DNA from: a virus | Direction: 5' to 3' (one strand) | Virus record (IMG/VR): IMGVR_UViG_3300012988_000035 | Coordinates: 1 to 28,517 of that record | DNA length: 28,517 nt | Shown: piece after piece, positions 28,223 to 28,517 of the stretch | Position numbering within the stretch: position 1 is the stretch's first letter | Layout of the letters: each line of letters opens with the position of its first letter | Notes under the pieces: generated by a model | Seen by the model: only the letters and a program-made list of their open reading frames with translations | Told to the model about the DNA's origin: nothing | Databases searched by the model: none | Program-made: the position numbers and the translations under genes

Positions 28223-28517
28223 ATGAAAACCCCGACGCAGCAGCACCTCGAGTTTGTCCGCGACATTGAGGACGCCGTGACTGATCTGATTCAGTGCAAT
28301 GTGAAGGTCACCAAGATTTACCAAGTCACGGAAAAGGCCGACCGGGCCATTTACGACCTGACCAACTACGTCAACAGGTTCGTGGAAGCCGGGTATTGGG
28401 ACCTGATTGCCCGTCTGGCAGAGGCATACCTCAAAGTCGGCCAGGCACCGGCCTGTCTGACCAAAGCGCTTGAGCAGTCCCCGCAGAGCAGGGCTATACC
28501 CACGGCAAAACAGCTTA
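28223..28517 (+). CDS. Partial gene of unknown function (3' end outside window)
   Basis: An ATG at 28223 with GAGGA ten bases upstream opens a frame that runs to the window end, giving the first 98 residues. They are helical (EFVRDIEDAVTDLIQC, then KADRAIYDLTNYVNRFVEAG and LIARLAEAYLKVG). The only clear point is good codon use and a plausible start. If the genome is circular or permuted, it may lead towards packaging genes, but nothing in the visible part shows that. Confidence 0.5.
   Translation, partial: MKTPTQQHLEFVRDIEDAVTDLIQCNVKVTKIYQVTEKADRAIYDLTNYVNRFVEAGYWDLIARLAEAYLKVGQAPACLTKALEQSPQSRAIPTAKQL

Overview
The window is a stretch of a tailed double-stranded DNA phage genome (prophage or phage-plasmid) with a long-tailed, siphovirus-like layout. 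The left two thirds, on the + strand, read: end of the portal gene, small head-tail joining genes, scaffold, major capsid protein, decoration or fibre-like genes, connector and tail terminator, tail tube, tail assembly chaperone with a programmed frameshift, tape measure, distal tail and hub proteins, and a long tail fibre. Genes are packed with ATGA or TGATG overlaps. The host is not identified directly. It must have two membranes and be able to mature c-type cytochromes, because the element carries lipoproteins, a YceI protein and an outer-membrane-type beta-barrel with haem-binding CxxCH motifs. A Bdellovibrionota, Oligoflexia or deltaproteobacterial-type host is my guess only.

From 17.7 to 23.2 kb (+ strand) lies a late accessory and lysis region. 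It opens with a lysine-rich micro-protein coupled to an Acb2-like cyclic-nucleotide sponge (counter-defence). Next comes a block bounded by a possible promoter (18122-18151) and a strong terminator (20293-20325), holding two haem-c lipoproteins and a small unknown gene. Then come a membrane-anchored coiled-coil protein and an M15 peptidase endolysin. A second block follows, with YceI and a CxxCH beta-barrel protein, preceded by a 176-bp segment bounded by inverted repeats that holds a 39-residue gene on the - strand. A VRR-NUC nuclease and a small gene end the rightward block.

From 23.2 to 27.0 kb the - strand carries the replication and recombination block. In order of transcription it has a winged-helix Rep-like protein with a coiled-coil tail, two unknown genes, a zinc-ribbon protein, then a promoter/operator region, a Gp157-family protein, a RecT-like annealing protein and an unknown small gene. 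The two transcription units converge at 23.22 kb.

The 595 bp between rep and the next + strand gene (27040-27634) has no convincing gene. It holds two 22-bp-spaced direct repeats (iteron-like), a hairpin and a terminator facing away from rep, and is the best candidate for an origin/control region. The window ends in an unknown gene preceded by a palindrome and a terminator. No integrase, repressor, transposase, tRNA or CRISPR array is visible.

The most unusual content is the pair of c-type cytochrome blocks on either side of the lysis genes. Together they encode two haem lipoproteins, a YceI protein and a CxxCH beta-barrel, a periplasm-to-outer-membrane redox set that is not expected in a phage late region.
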